Source: Roseomonas gilardii subsp. gilardii (GTDB taxonomy: Bacteria > Pseudomonadota > Alphaproteobacteria > Acetobacterales > Acetobacteraceae). Taken from it: a DNA stretch of 64,000 bases. The stretch lies in the NCBI RefSeq assembly GCF_023078375.1, contig NZ_CP095554.1:2690001-2754000 (forward strand). Direction: 5' to 3'. Under the pieces are notes generated by a model. The model was not told the DNA's origin. It was given only the letters and a program-made list of their open reading frames with translations, and searched no databases. A program made the translations under genes and the position numbers. Of the stretch, positions 49,747 to 59,300 are shown piece by piece. Every line of letters begins with the position of its first letter. Position 1 is the stretch's first letter.

Positions 49747-51341
49747 GGTGCCTTGCTCACGCTGGTGGCGAGCGTCATCTCGTCGGTGCGGGCCTCGTAG
49801 CGCAGCCCCTTCCGCATCGCCCAGGTGTTGGTCTGGAAATAGAGCGGGATCAGCGCCTGCTGATCGACGATCGCCATGCGCGTGGCCTCGCGGCTGATGC
49901 GCTCGCGCTCCTTGTCATCCATGGTGGTGCGGGCCTGCTCGATCAGCCGATCGATCGCGGCATTGCTGAAGCGCCCGCGATTGGCCGGGCCGAAGCCGCG
50001 CGACGGGTCCACCGTGTGGATCAGAGCCTCCAGCATCCCCAGCACCTCCGGATTGGGCGAGAAGCCGGACAGGTTCACCGAGTATTTGAGCTGCGCCGCC
50101 TCGCTCAGCCAGGTGCCACGCGGCTTCGTCTCCACCGTGGCGGCGAGGCCGGCGCGGCTCCACATCTGCCCGATCGCCTGCACCACCTGCTCGTCATTCA
50201 CATAGCGGTCGTTCGGCCCGTTGATCTGCACCGCGAAGCCTTCCGGATAGCCCGCCTCGGCCAGCAGCTTCTTCGCACCCGCGAGGTCGAAGGGCTGCGG
50301 CTTCGCCAGTTCCGGGGAGGCGCCGAAATAGCCCGGCGGCGCGAGGTCGTTGCTCGGCAGGCCCTGGCCCTGCATGACGCGGGAGACGATAGCCTCCCGG
50401 TTGATCGCCATGGACAGCGCCTTGCGCACCCGCACGTCGCGCAGCGGATTGGGAATCGGCTTGCCGTCGCGGCCGGCGATATGCGGCGTCACCTCGCGGT
50501 CGCTGTCCAGCACCAGGAACATCAGCCGGTTGGAGGGGCTGACGGCGGTGGCGAAATTCGCATCCTTGGCGAAGCGGTCGAACTGGTCCGTCGGCACGAT
50601 CTCGATCAGATCGACATCGCCCGCGCGCAGCGCGGCGGTGCGGGCGCCGGCATTGGCGATGGGGCGGAACTCGACCCGCCGGAAGGCGGGCTTCGGCCCG
50701 GCGAACTCCTCATAGCGCTCCATCACCGCCACGCCGCCGGGCGTCCAGGAGACGTAGCGATAGGGGCCCGTGCCGACCATGCCCTTGCCGGCATTGAAAT
50801 CGGCGGTGGAAAGCCCCTCGGCCGCATGCCTGGCCAGGATCATCACCATGGACAGGTAGTTCGCCATCAGCGGCGTCGGCGTGTGGGTGTGGATGCGCAG
50901 CGTCTGCGCGTCCACCTGCTCCACCGACTTCACCGGCCGGGTGTAGGTGTTGAGCGAGGAGGGCGAGTTCGGCACGTCGCCGGCGCGGGCGAGGGTGAAG
51001 GCCACGTCGTCCACCGTCACCGGCGTGCCGTCCTGGAAGCGCGCCGCCGGGTTCAGCCTGATCTCCCAGGTCAGGTCGTCCACCACGCGCCATTCGGTCG
51101 CCAGCGCCGGGCGCAGCACCTGCCGCGCATCCTGCTCCATCAGCGGCTGGAAGTAGTGGCGGCCATAGGCGTAGTTGGTGATCAGGCTGGCGAAATGCGG
51201 GTCGATGCTGGTCGGCCCCGCCTCCATGCCGATGCGCAGCGTGTTGGAATCCTGGGCTGCGGCCGGTGCCGCGACCGCCAGCGCCCCGCCGGCCAGGAGA
51301 GTGGAGGCGAGCAGGGCGTCGCGAAGGCGGGGGAGGCGCAT
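49743..51341 (-). CDS. ABC transporter substrate-binding protein, family 5
   Basis: 532 residues, periplasmic. Signal peptide MRLPRLRDALLASTLLAGG ending APAAAQD chosen ATG 51341. Family-5 features: EAGPTSIDPHFASLITNYAYG, VKSVEQVDAQTLRIHT, DVRVRKALSMAINREAI. These normally bind peptides, nickel or opines. It heads a unit with ade and the creatininase but without permease genes, so the ligand might be a nucleoside or purine-containing compound; that is a guess from context. Confidence 0.9.
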   Translation of the reverse strand: MRLPRLRDALLASTLLAGGALAVAAPAAAQDSNTLRIGMEAGPTSIDPHFASLITNYAYGRHYFQPLMEQDARQVLRPALATEWRVVDDLTWEIRLNPAARFQDGTPVTVDDVAFTLARAGDVPNSPSSLNTYTRPVKSVEQVDAQTLRIHTHTPTPLMANYLSMVMILARHAAEGLSTADFNAGKGMVGTGPYRYVSWTPGGVAVMERYEEFAGPKPAFRRVEFRPIANAGARTAALRAGDVDLIEIVPTDQFDRFAKDANFATAVSPSNRLMFLVLDSDREVTPHIAGRDGKPIPNPLRDVRVRKALSMAINREAIVSRVMQGQGLPSNDLAPPGYFGASPELAKPQPFDLAGAKKLLAEAGYPEGFAVQINGPNDRYVNDEQVVQAIGQMWSRAGLAATVETKPRGTWLSEAAQLKYSVNLSGFSPNPEVLGMLEALIHTVDPSRGFGPANRGRFSNAAIDRLIEQARTTMDDKERERISREATRMAIVDQQALIPLYFQTNTWAMRKGLRYEARTDEMTLATSVSKAP

Positions 51342-51435
51342 GGCGGGGGGGGTCCGGTGGCAGTGATTTCTGGCGCGTGGCATGATACCGCCCGGCGCCG
51401 GAAAGCAAGCCCGCAGACCGGCCTGGAGACGAATT
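51342..51435. promoter_or_regulatory. Divergent promoter region
   Basis: 94 bases between the binding-protein operon (minus) and the M20 hydrolase/nucleoside hydrolase unit (plus). Both promoters must lie here, suggesting joint control. A ggag seven bases before ATG 51436 is a fair ribosome-binding site. Confidence 0.45.
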
Positions 51436-52621
51436 ATGCCCTCACCGGAGGATCTCGCCCCTCTCGCCCCGGCCATGACCGCCTGGCGCCGCGACATCCA
51501 CGCCCATCCGGAACTCGGCTTCGAGGAGACACGCACCGCCGCGCTGGTGGCGAAGGAACTGCGCGAGGCCGGGATCGAGGTGACGGAGGGGCTGGGCGGG
51601 ACCGGCGTGGTCGGCACGCTGCGCGGCAAGGGGGGAGCGGCGGGGGCAACCGTGCCATCGGCCTGCGCGCGGACATGGACGCCCTGGCGATGGGCGAGGT
51701 GACGGGGCTTCCCTATGCCAGCACCAGGCCCGGCACGATGCATGCCTGCGGCCATGACGGACACACCGCCATGCTGCTTGGCGCGGCGAAGTGGCTGGCG
51801 CGGAATCCGGACCGCTTCTCCGGCACGGTGCATTTCATCTTCCAGCCCGCCGAGGAAGGGCTCGGCGGCGCCGACCGCATGATCCGGGAGGGCCTCTTCG
51901 AGACCTTCCCCGTCGATGCGGTCTACGGCCTGCACAACATGCTCGACATGCCGGTGGGCAGCATCGCCGTGCCGCGCAGCCGCGCCCTGGCCAGCGCCGA
52001 TACCTGGGAGGCGGTCTTCACCGGCAAGGGGGGCATGGCGCGCGGCCGCATCTGGCGGCGGATGCGACGCTGGCGGCGGCGCAGTTCATCACCGCCCTGC
52101 ACAGCATCGTCGCCCGCAACATCGACCCGTTGCAGAGCGGCGTCGTCAGCGTCGGCCATATCGCGGCGGGCGATGCCAAGGCGCCGAACGTGATCCCGGC
52201 CACCGTCACGGTACGCGGCACCGCCCGTGCCTTCCGCAACGAGGAACGCGAGCTGCTGGAACGCCGCATCCTGGCCATCGCGGAGAATACCGCCGCGACG
52301 CATGAGGTGACGGTGGAGGCCCGCTACATCCACGGCACGCCGCCGACGGTGAACCATGCGGAGCAGGTGCAGGTCGCCCTGCGTGCCGCCCGCGCCACGG
52401 TGGGCGAGGCCCTGGTGGATGACGATCCGGAGCCGATCACCCCGGGCGAGGATTTCTCCTTCATGCTGCTGCAGCGCCCGGGGGCCTTCGCCTTCATCGG
52501 CATGGGCGCGCCGCGCCACCCCGAGGGCTACCAGCACAACCCGCATTACGATTTCAACGACGAGATCGTCGCGCACGGCGCCGCCTACTGGTGCAGCCTC
52601 GTCGAGACCGAGCTGGGATGA
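51436..52621 (+). pseudogene. M20-family amidohydrolase, two -1 frameshifts
   Basis: IAL/hippurate-hydrolase-type metallopeptidase, about 395 residues when repaired. N terminus MTAWRRDIHAHPELGFEE, metal site GTMHACGHDGHTAML, FQPAEEGLGGADRM, and a late PGEDFSFMLLQRPGAF. Frame breaks at a G5 run, 51642-51646, and a G6 run, 52028-52033; one added G at each gives continuous GGNRAIGLRADMDAL and KGGHGARPHLAADAT. Probably cleaves an N-acyl amino acid. Its TGA overlaps the nucleoside hydrolase ATG. Confidence 0.87.
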
Positions 52622-53562
52622 CCGCGCCGCGCACCACCGTCATCGACTGCGACCCGGGGACGGATGACGCGCTGGCGCTCTGGCTGGCCCTGGCCTCGCC
52701 GGAGCTGGATGTCGCGCTGGTGACGGTCTGCGGCGGCAATGTCGGGCTGGAACGGACCCTCGCCAATGCCCGCGCCATCACCGGGCTGACCGGACGGGCC
52801 GTGCCGGTGGTGGGCGGGGCGAGCCGCCCGCTGCTGGGCGAGTTCCGCTCCGAGACGGCGGTGCATGCGGCGGATGGGCTGGCGGGAGTCCGCCTGCCGG
52901 AAGGGCCGCCTGCCGTGCCCGGCCGGGCGGCGGATGCCATCCGGGACCTGCTGCGCCGTTCGGCCCCGGGCGCGGTGACGCTGATCGGCCTGGCACCGGC
53001 CACGAACCTCGCCCTGGCCCTGGCCGCCGAACCCGAACTGCATGACCGCGTGCGCGAGATCGTGCTGATGACGGGCGCCTGGGGCGAAGGGAACTGGACC
53101 CCCTCGGCCGAGTTCAACGCCGCCTCCGACCCCGAGGCGCTGGCCGCCGTGGTCGCCACCGGCCTACCGGTCAGCTTCGTGACCCTGGACCTCACCGCCC
53201 AGGCCCTCGTCACCCCCGCCGTGGTGGAACGGCTGGCCAGCACACGAGAGGGGGCGGGGCAGGGAGCCTGCCTGGAAGCCGCCTGCGCCATCCTGCGCAA
53301 CGTGCCGGCCTCCCGCCGCTTCGGGCAGCGCGGCTTTCCGCTGCACGACCCCTGTGCCGTCGCGCTGGCACTCTGGCCGGATCTGTTCGTGGTCCGGGAA
53401 GCCTGGGTGGAGGTGGAATGCGGCACCGGCATCGGCCGGGGGCGCACGCATATCGACCGGTGGAACCGGATGCGCCGGACGCCGAACATCCGCATCGCGG
53501 AAAGGCTGGAACCGGAACGGTTCTTCGCGGCCCTGGCCGGGCGGCTGGCCTCGTTGCCATGA
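52618..53562 (+). CDS. Nucleoside hydrolase
   Basis: 314 residues, IUNH family. Hydrolyses nucleosides to base and ribose. The N-terminal calcium site is VIDCDPGTDDALAL; further GGN, the NAASDPEA block and HDPCAVALALWPDLF complete the active site. Coupled to the M20 gene by ATGA overlap. Purine or pyrimidine preference cannot be read, but adenine deaminase in the divergent unit favours purine salvage. Confidence 0.94.
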   Translation: MTAPRTTVIDCDPGTDDALALWLALASPELDVALVTVCGGNVGLERTLANARAITGLTGRAVPVVGGASRPLLGEFRSETAVHAADGLAGVRLPEGPPAVPGRAADAIRDLLRRSAPGAVTLIGLAPATNLALALAAEPELHDRVREIVLMTGAWGEGNWTPSAEFNAASDPEALAAVVATGLPVSFVTLDLTAQALVTPAVVERLASTREGAGQGACLEAACAILRNVPASRRFGQRGFPLHDPCAVALALWPDLFVVREAWVEVECGTGIGRGRTHIDRWNRMRRTPNIRIAERLEPERFFAALAGRLASLP

Positions 53563-53603
53563 AGCATCGCGGCCCCGTCGCGCGGGACAGGCGGAGCCTG
53601 GGC

Positions 53604-53912
53604 TCAGCTCGCCCGGGCGCTCCGTGGCGTGGGGAGTTCCACCTGCTGTTGCAGCCACGAGGCGGCATCCGGCGGCAGGCCGTCCGTGGCGATGTCCTCC
53701 GCCATGCGCATCACCAGGATCGGCCCGGTGATCCCGTTTCGTCGCAGGGCGCCACGGAGGTGCTGGGAAAGGTAGTTCACCGACATGTCGCTTGAGACGA
53801 AGAGGGCGTTTGCGTTGGCGATCCAGTGGCTCTCGGAGACTTCCCAGATCGCCTGCTCCAGCACCTCGGTCGCGCCGTGTGGCAAGTCGTACAAGACCAG
53901 AATGAGCGACAT
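53604..53912 (-). CDS. Small protein, Cas2/SinR-like ferredoxin fold suspected
   Basis: 102 residues from ATG 53912 (longer form from 53927). It starts MSLILVLYDLPHGATEVLEQ and continues HWIANANALFVSSDMSVNYL, with a pattern of beta-helix-beta-beta-helix. It resembles the short SinR/VapD/Cas2-like proteins in the YDL motif and the W-x-F-V-SS strand. No CRISPR or Cas1 is near. Role unknown; the relation is my reading, not an alignment. Confidence 0.6.
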   Translation of the reverse strand: MSLILVLYDLPHGATEVLEQAIWEVSESHWIANANALFVSSDMSVNYLSQHLRGALRRNGITGPILVMRMAEDIATDGLPPDAASWLQQQVELPTPRSARAS

Positions 53913-54000
53913 CTCACCACGTTCCACGCTTCAGGGCAGGTGAGGATACGAATAGGCCCAACGCGTATCCAGTTCCACACTTTCAAGAAGACGGGAGAAA

Positions 54001-54745
54001 ATGCCGCCTATGACAAAAATCATCGGCCATCGCGGCGGTGCATTTTTGTGGCCCGAGAACAGTATTGATGGGTTCCGTCACGCCACTCAGCTTAAAGTTG
54101 AGTTTTGTGAATGCGACATACATCTTTCGGTTGATAAGCAGCCGATTGTGCATCACGACGCCAGGCTGGAGCGAACTTCCGAGGGGCAGGGCCTCCTGGC
54201 CGACCATCGAGCCGAGGAACTGACCCGGCTCCGCCTGCGCGGGGCGGGCGGCGAGCGCATCCCGCATCTGAGGGATGTCGTCGAACTGGTCGCGGCCTCC
54301 GTCTCCGGCCTGCAGGTCGAGATCAAGGCCGATACGGGGGAAGCCCTATCCGGGCCTCCTGGAAGCGGCGCTTCCGATCCTGGACCGGCTTGGGATGCGG
54401 GGGCGCTGCGGCATCATCGCCTTCCACGCGCCCACCGCCGCCGCGGCTCAGGCAGCGGGCGGCTTCGATCACGTCGCCTGGCTCTTCGAGCCGGCCATGT
54501 TGGAAAGCCTCGGCCTGCCGGGAGTTGTCGGCGTGGCGAGGGCGTATGGGCTTTCCATGGTGGAAACCCATGCCAGCGTGATGGATGCGGAGCTTGCGGC
54601 CGGGTTGCGGGCGGCCGGGCTGCGGATCGCCGTCTGGGGCGGCAACCATGCGGACAGCATCGCCCGCATGCTGGATCTGGGCGTGGATGCGATGGCCAGC
54701 GACGACCCTGTGCTGGCCATGCGGATGCGGCAGGAGCGGGAATAG
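54001..54745 (+). pseudogene. Glycerophosphodiester phosphodiesterase, one frameshift
   Basis: GDPD TIM barrel of about 247 residues when repaired. IIGHRGGAFLWPENS (His and Glu), ECDIHLSVDKQPIVHHD (Glu-x-Asp and the catalytic His). The second half (PYPGLLEAALPILDRLG, VAWLFEPAML, WGGNHADSIARMLDLGVDAM) is in another frame. One G too many in the G5 run, 54336-54340, explains it. ATG 54001 has ggag nearby. The first 160 bases are clearly richer in A and T, with codons such as aaa, ttt and gtt, unlike the rest. It may hydrolyse headgroup glycerophosphodiesters. Confidence 0.85.
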
Positions 54746-54757
54746 GCGCCCCTTCCC

Positions 54758-54783
54758 GGGCAGGCGGAAGGAACCGCCCGCCC
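54758..54783. terminator. Hairpin between convergent genes
   Basis: gggcaggcgg pairs with ccgcccgccc with one mismatch around a six-base loop in the 65-base gap after the GDPD gene. Confidence 0.45.
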
Positions 54784-54810
54784 AGCCCAGGGGCCGGAGC
54801 ACCCGGAAGC

Positions 54811-55122
54811 TTATTCCGTGGAGAAGCGGAAGGCCCCGCCCGCCGGCGGTGCCGGTTCGGCGGGGGCCGCCGCACCCTGTTGCTGCTGCTGCGCCTGCCG
54901 GGCACGCGCCTCCAGCTCCTGCAACAGCCGGGTGATGCTGCCGATCAGCCCAGGAAGCTGGGTCAGCGGCAGGACGAGCTGGCCCGCCGGGGCGGGCTGG
55001 CCGTCCGTTCCGGTCTGGCCCAGGGTGAAGCGCGCCACGCCATGGCGCACCTGGGCATCGATGACCCCGTCACTGAAGATGCAGGGGAGTGCGGCCGGGG
55101 CCGGCTTGCTGTTACTGCTCAC
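54811..55122 (-). CDS. Small third gene of the type I secretion operon
   Basis: 103 residues, soluble. N-terminal beta-rich part (PCIFSDGVIDAQVRHGVARFTLG, then QLVLPLTQLPGLIGSI), a helix with a Q-run (LLQELEARARQAQQQQQ), and a disordered Pro/Ala tail. GTG 55122 lies inside the end of the HlyD gene (11-base overlap), so it is co-translated with the secretion proteins. No signal peptide. I know of similar small proteins beside secretion or oligomer genes but no defined role. Confidence 0.65.
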   Translation of the reverse strand: MSSNSKPAPAALPCIFSDGVIDAQVRHGVARFTLGQTGTDGQPAPAGQLVLPLTQLPGLIGSITRLLQELEARARQAQQQQQGAAAPAEPAPPAGGAFRFSTE

Positions 55123-56485
55123 GGAAGGCCCTGTGGAAGCTGTCGATCAGAGGCTGCATCATGTAGCGGAAGAAACTCCGCTCGCCGATCTTGATCTGTG
55201 CCTCCACCGGCATGCCGGCCTTCAGCGAGACATTCTCCAGCTTGGCCAACTGGTCCGGCTCGATCACGATCTGCGCGCGGTAGTACTCCGTGCCGCGCTG
55301 CGGTTCCTGGTTCACGTCGCCACCCACGAAGGTGACATGCCCGTGCAGATAGGGCACCAGCCGCTGCTTGAAGGCCGGCAGCCGCACCTCGGCTTCCAGC
55401 CCGTTATGGACCACGTCGATATCGGTGGGGGAGACCTTCACCTCCGCCACCAGGCGGTCGCGGTCGGGCACGATCTCCAGCACCGTGTCGCCGGGCTTCA
55501 CCACGGCGCCGGGGTTGAAGAAATGGCTGTTGAGCACGACGCCATCCACCGGCGCCACGATCTCGCGCCGTGTGGAGACATCCTGCGCGGCGCGGATGCG
55601 TTCCTCCAGCTCGCGCAGCTTGGTGTCCACCTCCCGCGCATCGGTGGAGGCTTCCTGCACGCGCTGGTCGCGCGCGTTGCGGAGCTGGTTCCGGGTCTCG
55701 GTGATCTGGGCCTCGGCCCGTTCGACCTGACCCTGGAGGTCGGAGATATTGCCCTCGGCCGAGGCGATCTGCCGTTGCAGACCCAGCAGGCGCGGCATCC
55801 GCTCCAGCCCCTGCGCCACCAGCGCCTTCACATCCGACTCCTCCCGCCGCAGCAGGTCGAGCTGGCGCTGCTGGCTGGTGATCTGGGCGCGGGTCGAAAG
55901 GATGGAGGCGCTGTACTGGCCCAGCCGGGCCTCCAGCACCTGGATCTGGCTGGCGAGACTGGCGAGGCGGCTGGCGAAGAGGATGCTCTGCCCCGTCATC
56001 GCCTCCCGCGCACGGGGGTCTTCGGAGGCGAGCAGCTCCCGCGGATAGGCGACGGCCGTGGCGCCCGCCACCTCGGCCGCGTCCCGCGCCGCCTGTGCCA
56101 TCAGGGCCCAGCGGGTGCCGCGCGAGCTCTCCAGCGTGGCATCGGACTGGGTGTCGTCCAGCCGCATCAGGATCTGGCCGGCCTTCACCTCGTCACCGTC
56201 GCGGACCAGGATCTCCCGCACGATGCCGCCTTCCAGGTGCTGCACGGCGCGGCGGTTGCCCTCGGCCTTGATGATGCCCGGGGCGATGGCGGCCTCGCTC
56301 AGCGGTGCGGTGAAGGACCAGGTGCCGAAGCCGCCGACGAAGAGCGCGATGCTGGCGATGCCGAGCAGCATCGGCCCACGCGTCCGGGGGCGCGGCATGT
56401 CCAGCACCAGTTCCGGCAGGCCCGGGTGCTGTGCCGGGGCGGGGGTCAGGGCGCTGCCGGGCGGCAGGGCGATATTCGCGCTCAT
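55112..56485 (-). CDS. HlyD-family periplasmic adaptor of a type I secretion system
   Basis: 457 residues. One N-terminal membrane helix (LLGIASIALFVGGFGTWSF), a lipoyl-like half HLEGGIVREILVRDGDEV, a long coiled coil (residues about 140-300), then IVAPVDGVVLNSHFFNPGAVV, the conserved second half, and a C-terminal beta domain. Membrane-fusion protein of the PrtE/HlyD kind. ATG 56485 overlaps the (frame-corrected) stop of the ABC gene. An outer-membrane TolC partner and a cargo gene are not in the window. Confidence 0.92.
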   Translation of the reverse strand: MSANIALPPGSALTPAPAQHPGLPELVLDMPRPRTRGPMLLGIASIALFVGGFGTWSFTAPLSEAAIAPGIIKAEGNRRAVQHLEGGIVREILVRDGDEVKAGQILMRLDDTQSDATLESSRGTRWALMAQAARDAAEVAGATAVAYPRELLASEDPRAREAMTGQSILFASRLASLASQIQVLEARLGQYSASILSTRAQITSQQRQLDLLRREESDVKALVAQGLERMPRLLGLQRQIASAEGNISDLQGQVERAEAQITETRNQLRNARDQRVQEASTDAREVDTKLRELEERIRAAQDVSTRREIVAPVDGVVLNSHFFNPGAVVKPGDTVLEIVPDRDRLVAEVKVSPTDIDVVHNGLEAEVRLPAFKQRLVPYLHGHVTFVGGDVNQEPQRGTEYYRAQIVIEPDQLAKLENVSLKAGMPVEAQIKIGERSFFRYMMQPLIDSFHRAFREQ

Positions 56486-58232
56486 GCGGCAACTCCAGGC
56501 TGGCCGGGCAGGGGGTGGGGCCACGCGGCGCGGCCACGGCCGGACGCGGGCCCATGACGCGGCTCAGCACCTCCTGCCGCGGGCCGAAGGCCTCGATCTG
56601 CCCGTCACGCAGCAGCATCACCTTGTCCACGCCCTGGACCAGGACGGGACGGTGGCTCACCAGCACCACGGTGGTGCCGTGCCCGCGCAACTCGCGCAAC
56701 GCACTCAGCAGGCGTGCCTCGGCATCGCCGTCGAGGCTGCTGTCGGGCTCGTCCAGCACCAGCAGCTTCGGCCGGCCGAAGAGCGCGCGGGCCAGGCCCA
56801 CGAGCTGCCGCTGCCCGCCGGAAAGCTGCTGCCCCGCCTCGCCGACCTCGGTGTCATAGCCCTGCGGCAGGCGCAGGATCATCTCATGGCAGCCGGCCAG
56901 CTTCGCCGCGGCGAAGACATCCTCCGGCTCCGCCTCTCCCATGCGGGCGATGTTGCGGAAGACGCTGCCCTCGAACAGCTCCACATCCTGCGGCAGATAG
57001 CCGAGATGGCGGCCGAGATCCTCGCGCAGCCAAGTGGAGACATCCGCCCCGTCGAGCCGCGCGGCGCCGGCGCTTGGTGCCAGGGTGCCGATCAGCAGGC
57101 GGACCAGCGTGGTCTTGCCGGCGGCGGAGGGGCCGATGATGGCCACGCTCTCCCCCGCCTCGATCGTGAAGCTCAGCCCCTTGATCACCGCAGCCGTCTG
57201 TCCCGGCGGCGCATAGGCGAGGCGCTCGGCCACCAGCCGGCCCTTGGGCTCCGGCAGCGGCATGCCCGCCGGCCGCAGGCGCGGCAGCGCCAGGAAGGCC
57301 TTCAGGCGGTTCAGCGCCTGGCGCACCTGCACCAGCCCCTTCCAGCCGGCGATCATCTGCTCCACCGGCGCCAGGGCGCGGCCCATGATGATCGAGCCCG
57401 CGATGGAGGCGCCGGAGGTCAGCTCCTGCCGCAGCACCAGCCAGGCGCCGAGGCCCAGGATGGCGATCTGCAGGGCCAGCCGGGTGAACTTGGTCACCGA
57501 CATCAGCAGCGCCGCACGGTTCGCGGCGCGCTCCTGCTGCGGCGTGCCCTCGGCCACGGCCTCCCGCCAGCGGCGCAGCACCGCGGGGGCCATGCCCATG
57601 CTGTCGATCACCTCGGCGTTGCGGATCAGCATCTCCGCCCGGCGGTTGGCGAGCAGGCTGGCCGTGCCCGCCTGCTTCAGCAGGGGGGAGGTCACCGCCT
57701 CGCCCAGCAGGGTCAGCAGGAAGAGCAGGACGGCGCCGCCCAGGGCCACCGAGCCGAGCAGCGGATGGAGCAGGAAGATCACCGCCAGATAGATGGGCAC
57801 CCAGGGCACGTCATAGAGCGCGAGCGCCGCCGGGCTGCCGAGCCAGTTGCGGGCCAGGGAAAGGTCCCGCAGCGCCTCGGTGCGGTAGGTCCGGCCGCGC
57901 AACTGGGCCTCCAGCGCGCGCAGGAACCCTTCGGGCGCCACCCGGGCCTCGATCCAGCCGGCGGCGCGCTGCATCACCTGCCCGCGCACACCTTCCAGCA
58001 CCGCGAGGAGCAGGATCGCGCTGCCCGCGACCACGGTCAGCCAGAGCAGCGTGTCGGTGCTGCGCGTCGCCAGGACCCGGTCGAAGACCTGCATCATGTA
58101 AAGGGAAATCGTGAGCTGCAGCACGTTCACCACGCCGCTGAACAGGGCCACGCCCACGAATTGCTGGCGGCAGGCGGCCAATGCCCGCGACAACACGGTG
58201 TCCTTTTCCCGGATCTCCTTGGGAAGTGTCAT
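56482..58232 (-). pseudogene. Type I secretion ABC transporter (PrtD-like), frameshift at the C terminus
   Basis: About 583 residues. Membrane domain with ATRSTDTLLWLTVVAG and SPAALALYDVPWVPIYL; ATPase with Walker A IGPSAAGKTTLVRLLIG, signature QLSGGQRQLVGLARALF and Walker B LLVLDEPDSSLDG. No N-terminal C39 peptidase domain. As written the frame runs on into the HlyD gene with no stop until 56193. One added C in the G5 run on the plus strand, 56511-56515, gives RGPTPLPGQPGVAA and a TGA overlapping the HlyD ATG. ATG 58232 follows ggaaagg. Core motifs are unaffected, so the protein may work either way. Confidence 0.9.
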
Positions 58233-58376
58233 ACGGAATTCCTTTCCAGGGAGGAGGCGGGGGCACAGTGGGTCGTGGGGTAGTCCAATACCAACGAAAA
58301 GGTTCCTAAAGGTTAACGAGTACAACCGCTAGTATAGGACGACCTCACGAGAGTTTGTATTAATTCTGTGATGGAA

Positions 58377-59300
58377 TCAATATCGTGACGGAATCGAAAG
58401 ATAAGCCATCCGCTTGGCCTCCCGCCGTCCCTGGGTGACGGTGTCCAGGATCAGGCCGCAGGCGATCGAGAGCCAGGCCAGGATGGTCAGCCCGACCGAT
58501 GCCAGGAAGCTCGGCATGCGCGGCACCAGCCCGGTTTCCAGATAGGTTTCCAGCACCGGCACCATCAGCAACGCCGCCAGCAGCAGGAGCAGCGCGGCAA
58601 GGCCGCCGAAGAAGGGCAGGGGGCGTTCCCGCCGCACCAGCGCGGCGATGGTGCGCAGGATGCGGATGCCGTCGCGGATCGTGTGCAGCTTGGAGGCCGA
58701 GCCGGCCGGACGCTCCCGGTAGGGGGTGGCAAGCTCGCCGACCGGCAGGCGCAGTTCCAGGGCATGGACGGTGAACTCGGTTTCCGTCTCGAAGCCGTTC
58801 GCCAGGGCGGGAAAGGACTTCACGAAGCGCCGCGAGAAGGTGCGGTACCCCGAGAGCATGTCGGTGATCCGGTCGCCGAAGACGAGCCGGACCATGCCGG
58901 TCAGCATCAGGTTGCCGAAGCGGTGCCCTGGGCGGTAGGCGCCCACGCTCTCATCCACCCGGATGGCGGTGACCATGTCCAGCCGCTCCTCCAGCAGCCG
59001 CCGCACCATCTCCGGCGCCGCCGAGGCGTCGTAGGTGCCGTCGCCATCCACCAGCACATAGGCGTCGGCCTCGATATCGGCGAACATCCGCCGGACCACG
59101 CTGCCCTTGCCGGGCTGGCTTTCCGAGCGCACGACCGCCCCGGCCTCGGCGGCGACCTGCCGCGTCCGGTCGGTGCTGTTGTTGTCATAGACATAGATGG
59201 TGGCCCCGGGCAGGGCGGCGCGGAAGCCGCGCACCACCTCGCCCACGGCGGCTTCCTCGTCCCGGCAGGGGACGAGCACGGCGATGCGGGGTTCCGTCAT
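58377..59300 (-). CDS. Family 2 glycosyltransferase (polyprenyl-phosphate sugar transferase-like)
   Basis: 307 residues. GT-A domain with VLVPCRDEEAAV, VYDNNSTDRT, VLVDGDGTYD, and a late RPAGSASKLHTIRDG element, then two C-terminal membrane helices. It resembles dolichol/undecaprenyl-phosphate mannose or glucose synthases. ATG 59300 overlaps the gtrA stop. Together they fit a lipid-linked sugar flipping and transfer pair for cell-surface glycan modification. Confidence 0.9.
   Translation of the reverse strand: MTEPRIAVLVPCRDEEAAVGEVVRGFRAALPGATIYVYDNNSTDRTRQVAAEAGAVVRSESQPGKGSVVRRMFADIEADAYVLVDGDGTYDASAAPEMVRRLLEERLDMVTAIRVDESVGAYRPGHRFGNLMLTGMVRLVFGDRITDMLSGYRTFSRRFVKSFPALANGFETETEFTVHALELRLPVGELATPYRERPAGSASKLHTIRDGIRILRTIAALVRRERPLPFFGGLAALLLLLAALLMVPVLETYLETGLVPRMPSFLASVGLTILAWLSIACGLILDTVTQGRREAKRMAYLSIPSRY

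Noticed and set aside
47374-49800. Long plus-strand ORF opposite creatininase and adenine deaminase
   Set aside because: Same low-information His/Arg/Gly composition, while both minus-strand genes carry complete active-site motifs.
53604-53927. CRISPR-Cas remnant
   Set aside because: No repeat-spacer array and no cas1 or other cas genes were seen anywhere in the window.
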